Assembly: GCF_022539665.2 (NCBI RefSeq)
Contig: NC_081336.1
Span: 9,834,778 to 9,898,777 of the forward strand
Reading direction: 5' to 3'
From: Daphnia carinata
Taxonomy: Eukaryota; Arthropoda; Branchiopoda; Diplostraca; Daphniidae
Length of the DNA: 64,000 nt
Part shown: positions 59,890 through 64,000 of the stretch, piece by piece
How positions within the stretch are numbered: the stretch's first letter is position 1
Layout of the letters: each line of letters starts with the position of its first letter
Translations under genes and position numbers: made by a program
Notes under the pieces: model-generated
Databases searched by the model: none
Told to the model about the DNA's origin: nothing
Seen by the model: only the letters and a program-made list of their open reading frames with translations

Positions 59890-62160
59890 CTCACTAAATA
59901 CAGGATAACTCAATAGTTCCGCAATGCACAGTTTTCGAATGACTGTACGTTGTGATGGCTTCCTTCTACATCTACGCAAATGACCAACGCTTTAAGTTGA
60001 TAACGTTTTATCTTGAGCCGCATAATACAGTGTAATCTACTGACCAGGTTTATCAGTAGTGAAAGCGTTTCTTGCACAACGATTCGAGAACAACGGAAAA
60101 ATAATGATGGACTTTTCGATCCTGAATAAGCATGGCATTCCCTTCGCTACTATTGTCTCTATAATATTAAATTAGAGTCTCGATCACCCCTTCCTTATTT
60201 TTATTGTTTTATGCGGCTATAATTTTTGGTGGCTTTTGGATGTGAAATATTGCCATTGTTATGCGTAAATACTTAAAGAAATAGTACGTATCTATTCTCT
60301 ATTTTCTTGCAAAAAATAAAAGGTCTTCAAAGAGCTTTACGAAAAATTCGCTTCCACTTCAAAATTAATAATCTTTTATGGTGCTGATCTGTTCCAGATA
60401 TTGGGTCAACTTTCAGGTATGACAGTTCGAATCGAAGGCAAGCGCGAGCAGAGAGCTCACTTCAGATTCTTTTAACTGGCAGGCTGTTGGTTTTAGAATT
60501 GAAATTCTTGCTGGAAATTGAGCATGATGAAATAATGTTTTCTTGAATTCTTTTTATTTTTACCTTATATTTCCTAGTTGACGATTCTCTTCAATACAAA
60601 ACTCTGTTAAGTGACATTGTTTGGCGAATGCAACGCTGTTTGTTGATATCTTAAAAATTCAGCAGCTTCAGAACCTGATTTCTTAATCATTCGAAATTCT
60701 TAAATACAATTTGCAATATGAAATTCAGCCCAACATTTCATAATTCTATCGCCATCTTTTTCCGATTAATTGTTTTATTTGGTTCATAGCTTGTGTTGGC
60801 AATGCTGTCGAGGAGCTGGGGTAAGAAAAGCGCCAAATTCCGCTGACCAACTGATGAGTTTCATCATTGCCATTTTAACTGATATCCACAAAGGATGTGC
60901 TATGTGTCGCTTTCTACTCGTCTCTATTTCTGTTTCCGTATTATAAGGGTTTCAGTGTTGAAGACAAAAGCTTTCAGTCGCAATCGGCTGACAAACAATT
61001 TAATGTTCAAATTAGATGATGTATCAAGTGTAACTTGAGGCAATGGACCACCTGGATGAAATGCTGCTGAATAATGTGTAGACTGGCTATTGAGACGGTC
61101 AGCTGATCGAGAATGATTTGGCGCCTTCGACGGGAATGCATCAACCACGACTTCCGTGCAGTGAAAACTAGTTCATCGATGGATGTGCTGCGTTTGAATG
61201 CAATTCATAACGGAGCAAGTTCTCTGCTCTTTTTCAGGTTAGTTTTTAGATATTTTTTTTTGCTTTCGTTTTGTATGTATCGTCGCACAATGACATATCA
61301 AGGGCCTAAAATGTCGACCCCACCCCCTCTCAGTTATTTAGCTGTTATTTTTTTCAAATTGCAACCGTTTATTTTTTTGTTTTTCTTTCATTGATTTGCG
61401 AGAAATCCCTGAAAATGATGCAATGTAAGAATACTGATTCCGTCTTTTTTTCGCCCTTGGTCGGCCTTGTTTTCAAGTCCTTTTTTTTTTTTCTGGCCAT
61501 TTTGACGCCATTTTTGCTTCGATGGTGCCATAGAGTGAGAGGTATCGTTGACATTGTATTGCTCGTACTGACGAACAATGCAAGTGGCCTGTTTTTGTTT
61601 GAAGTGGAAAACAGCTGATTTCCCAATCATCAGATGGCTTGTGAGATCTTTGATAGAACCGTCTCTTTCGTGACGACGTCATTTGATTGTTTTTTCCATT
61701 TTTGTTTTCCCAGTTTTGAAAGTCACACCAGGAAAAGGTAGCATTTTCTTGGTAGATGTCTGCTCGTTTAAAAAATCGTAAAATCAACTTTATACTATGA
61801 ATATTTTATTATGAAATGAAAAACTTTATCCAAAGAGAAAAAATTGAAGCCAATATTGAATCACACTGCTGTTTTTTATGCTTTGATTTTTCCTTTCATT
61901 TTAAGATGTTTGCCCACATAAATTTTTAATCATCAAATGAGTCGCAATCAACTTGGGGTAAAGGAATAATACATTAAGCAAAACTCTCGGCGATGCGGAC
62001 ATTTCCGGGGTTCTATTCTGGTGTATTTCTGAAAGTGAAGTGAAAGTAGGAAATTTGAATTTTGTAATGGTAAGAGATATAAGCAAACTAGACTATGCGA
62101 CAGTCACCTTATTTTTTTCCGTCGTTAAAATGCATTGCGTCGCCTAGAGATGAGTTATGA
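59890..62160. repeat. Kinase 5' flank and inter-kinase spacer, copy 8
   Basis: 59.9-60.25 kb is the kinase upstream flank shared with gene D. From 60.33 kb the spacer resumes, with AAAATTCGCTTCC, GTTTGAATGCAATTC at 61192, and GAGAAATCCCTGAAAATGATG at 61400. It is shortened and more decayed toward gene F. No protein gene is supported. Confidence 0.65.
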
Positions 62161-62163
62161 TTC

Positions 62164-64000
62164 AAACAAAGAACTGCTTCGTCGAGCAGTTTTAGGATTT
62201 CGTCCTTGTTGTACATCCTATAATTATAGCGTACATAATTTCGCAGTAATACCGCCATTGGATATGACACGAGTTCCCAGTTTGACTAAGAGTTGAATGG
62301 CGTCAATTAAATTTGGGCTCAATCATTCAAATAAATAATGGAGCGCATTGCTTCCCGAATAGTCCTTGTATCTACATCAATTCCCAGTTGGATCAAGAGT
62401 TGAATGGCGCATTAATTAAATTTGGGCATGAATTCCGTACACAAATAATGGAGCGCATTCCCTTTCTTGTTATCGTCCTTTGCATTCACATCAATTCCAT
62501 TTTGGATTAAGAGTTGAATGGTGTCAATTAAATTTGGGCTTAAATTAAACCAACACAAATAATGGAGCGCATTCCTTCCCGAATTGTCCTTTGCATTAAC
62601 ATCAATTCCCAGTTGGATTAAGAGTTGAATGGCGTCAATTAAATTTGGTCTTGAATTCCATCCACACAAATAATGGAGCGCATTCCTTCCCCATTTGTCC
62701 TTTGCCTTCACATCAATTCTCAGGTGGATTAAGAGTTTCATGGCGTCAATTAAATTTGGGCTTGAATTCCATTTACACAAATGATGAAGCGCATTCCTTC
62801 CATCATTGTCCTTTGCATTCATATCGATTCCAATGCGAATGAAGTCGTTGGCTGTTCCTTTTAGATCAGACAAAGAGCCACGAGCACAAAGTTGTCGAAA
62901 TTCTTCTTCTTTTTAGTCAGCTAAATTGGAGAAATGTACGATTGTTTACGTGCTGCTACTTCCTTACTAAAAAATTATATTACCTTTTTCGTGATGGATT
63001 CCAGTTGTTTGACGACTTCTTTCGAACTAACTCTTTTATCCGGATCGTATTCCAACATTTTCTTTAGTAAGTCATCCTCATAATATTCGCGCAATTCGGC
63101 ATCAATATCTAGAATTGCCACCAGTTGTTTAATAGATAGAAGAGTAAAATAATATGGAATTAAATCTGGAATTACTCTTCATATATTCACTCGCACGTCC
63201 TCCAATTATGTTATCATGAATTTCATTTTCTTTTCGTTTGAACCGAACAGATGTTCTCCTCCAAGAAAAGATATGGAAAAACGAGGCCGAGGACAAACAC
63301 ATCGCCTACTGTGCCTCTTTTTTTTCTGCCTCTTCATCCTCTTTTTTTTTATTTTTGTTCAAGAATAAGTTTAACACCTCCGGGGCGTACCAGTTTTTGG
63401 TTCATTCCCGTCCAGTCCATGTGTATGATCCCCGTTCAGTAACCTTTTTTGCCAGCCCAAAATCAGCCCATTTGATTATTGTCTTTTCATCTTGGCCTGG
63501 AGATCGCTTAATTAGAACGTTGTTCGGTTTAATGTCTCGATGAGTTAAACTCTTTGAATGGATGTATGCCAGGCCTGTAGCTAATTGCTGGAAAAACCTC
63601 GATTTGACGTGGCATAGGTATCCTTTGTATTTTGGGATCATCCGACTTCAGGAAAACTTGATCTAAGGAAGCGTAACATAATTCAATGCGTAGTACCTGT
63701 TACACGTCAACGAAAACAAAAAAAAAAACAAATCTACTTTGAAATCATATCTTTGTTTTAAACTAGAGAAAAAGTCATACATAAAGTCGTTGTCTTTTTC
63801 ACAGTGAAGAAGTTGACGATGTTTGGATGATCTAACTTCAGCATTGCTTCTTCTATTTTGTCCACGTGACGCATTTCAACTCTTTTTACTGCCACTTCAC
63901 GACCTCCGAACTTCCCTTTGTATACCATTCCATAGCCACCCTCCGCTATTGGGTTTTCGCGGTCGAACCAAATTTTCATCTCTTTCTTATCTTTATTTTG
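62164..64000 (-). pseudogene. Kinase gene F: decaying ankyrin-kinase-ankyrin copy, cut by the window edge
   Basis: Blocks match gene B: terminal ankyrin exon about 62164-62925, kinase tail about 62985-63110, kinase C-lobe about 63180-63696, N-lobe 63781 to the edge. It keeps [21 protein letters not shown] and DFGLAKK, and shares B's Lys/Glu-rich insertion. Single-base indels break it repeatedly: near 63812 (after KLDHPNIV), near 63595-63625 and 63655-63685 in the C-lobe, near 63257-63280, near 62912 at the start of the ankyrin exon, and at several points in 62240-62430. At least four ankyrin repeats stay open at 62412-62873. The density of lesions makes sequencing error unlikely as the sole cause. 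The part upstream of the kinase lies outside the window. Confidence 0.75.

Overview
The window reads as nuclear DNA of an arthropod, most likely a branchiopod crustacean such as Daphnia. The basis is AT-rich intergenic DNA, compact genes with 60-90 bp GT-AG introns, a secreted coiled-coil/C1q protein, vasa-type and T-box gene fragments, and dense local duplication. There are no bacterial-style operons or ribosome-binding sites. The species is inferred, not proven.

The dominant content is a tandem family of minus-strand genes (A 2.6-5.1 kb, B 8.4-11.1, C 24.1-27.0, D 30.6-33.8, E 56.3-59.9, F 62.2 to beyond the right edge). The full architecture uses seven exons: a kinase-like domain that has lost key catalytic residues, about four ankyrin repeats, a second kinase domain, and a terminal ankyrin array of 1-7 near-identical 37-residue repeats. 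Both kinase domains resemble the IRE1/RNase L family. No KEN ribonuclease domain follows either kinase; ankyrin repeats sit where it would be. D is fully open (935 codons). E is open except for one inserted base. A lacks the last exon, B lacks the first kinase, C has a frameshift and a shortened activation loop, and F is decaying.

The genes are separated by copies of a 2-3 kb AT-rich spacer with splice-like junctions but no convincing protein. A-spacer-B (about 2.6-11 kb) and C-spacer-D (about 24-34 kb) form a duplicated pair offset by about 22 kb; E-spacer-F looks like a third pair. A 2 kb segment upstream of a six-exon C1q-domain gene (52.2-54.0 kb) is duplicated at 1-2.5 kb, where it is broken just after the start codon and joined to kinase gene A.

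Between the kinase pairs lie other insertions. An inverted pair of vasa-like DEAD-box helicase pseudogene fragments (15.7-18.1 and 22.0-23.1 kb) surrounds unassigned coding scraps and tRNA-like sequences. The 40.5-48.2 kb region is rich in mobile DNA. It has four copies of one terminal motif, a hexanucleotide satellite, a nest of hairpins bounded by a perfect 20-bp inverted repeat, and a foldback-like element (44.95-48.04 kb). That element's 560-bp arms enclose four exons of a truncated T-box gene.

The candidate undescribed system is the expanded family of pseudokinase-ankyrin-kinase-ankyrin proteins. It combines an IRE1/RNase L-like kinase fold with a tandem pseudokinase-kinase order like that of JAKs, and its ankyrin arrays vary quickly in repeat number. 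A role in sensing or innate defence is inference only.
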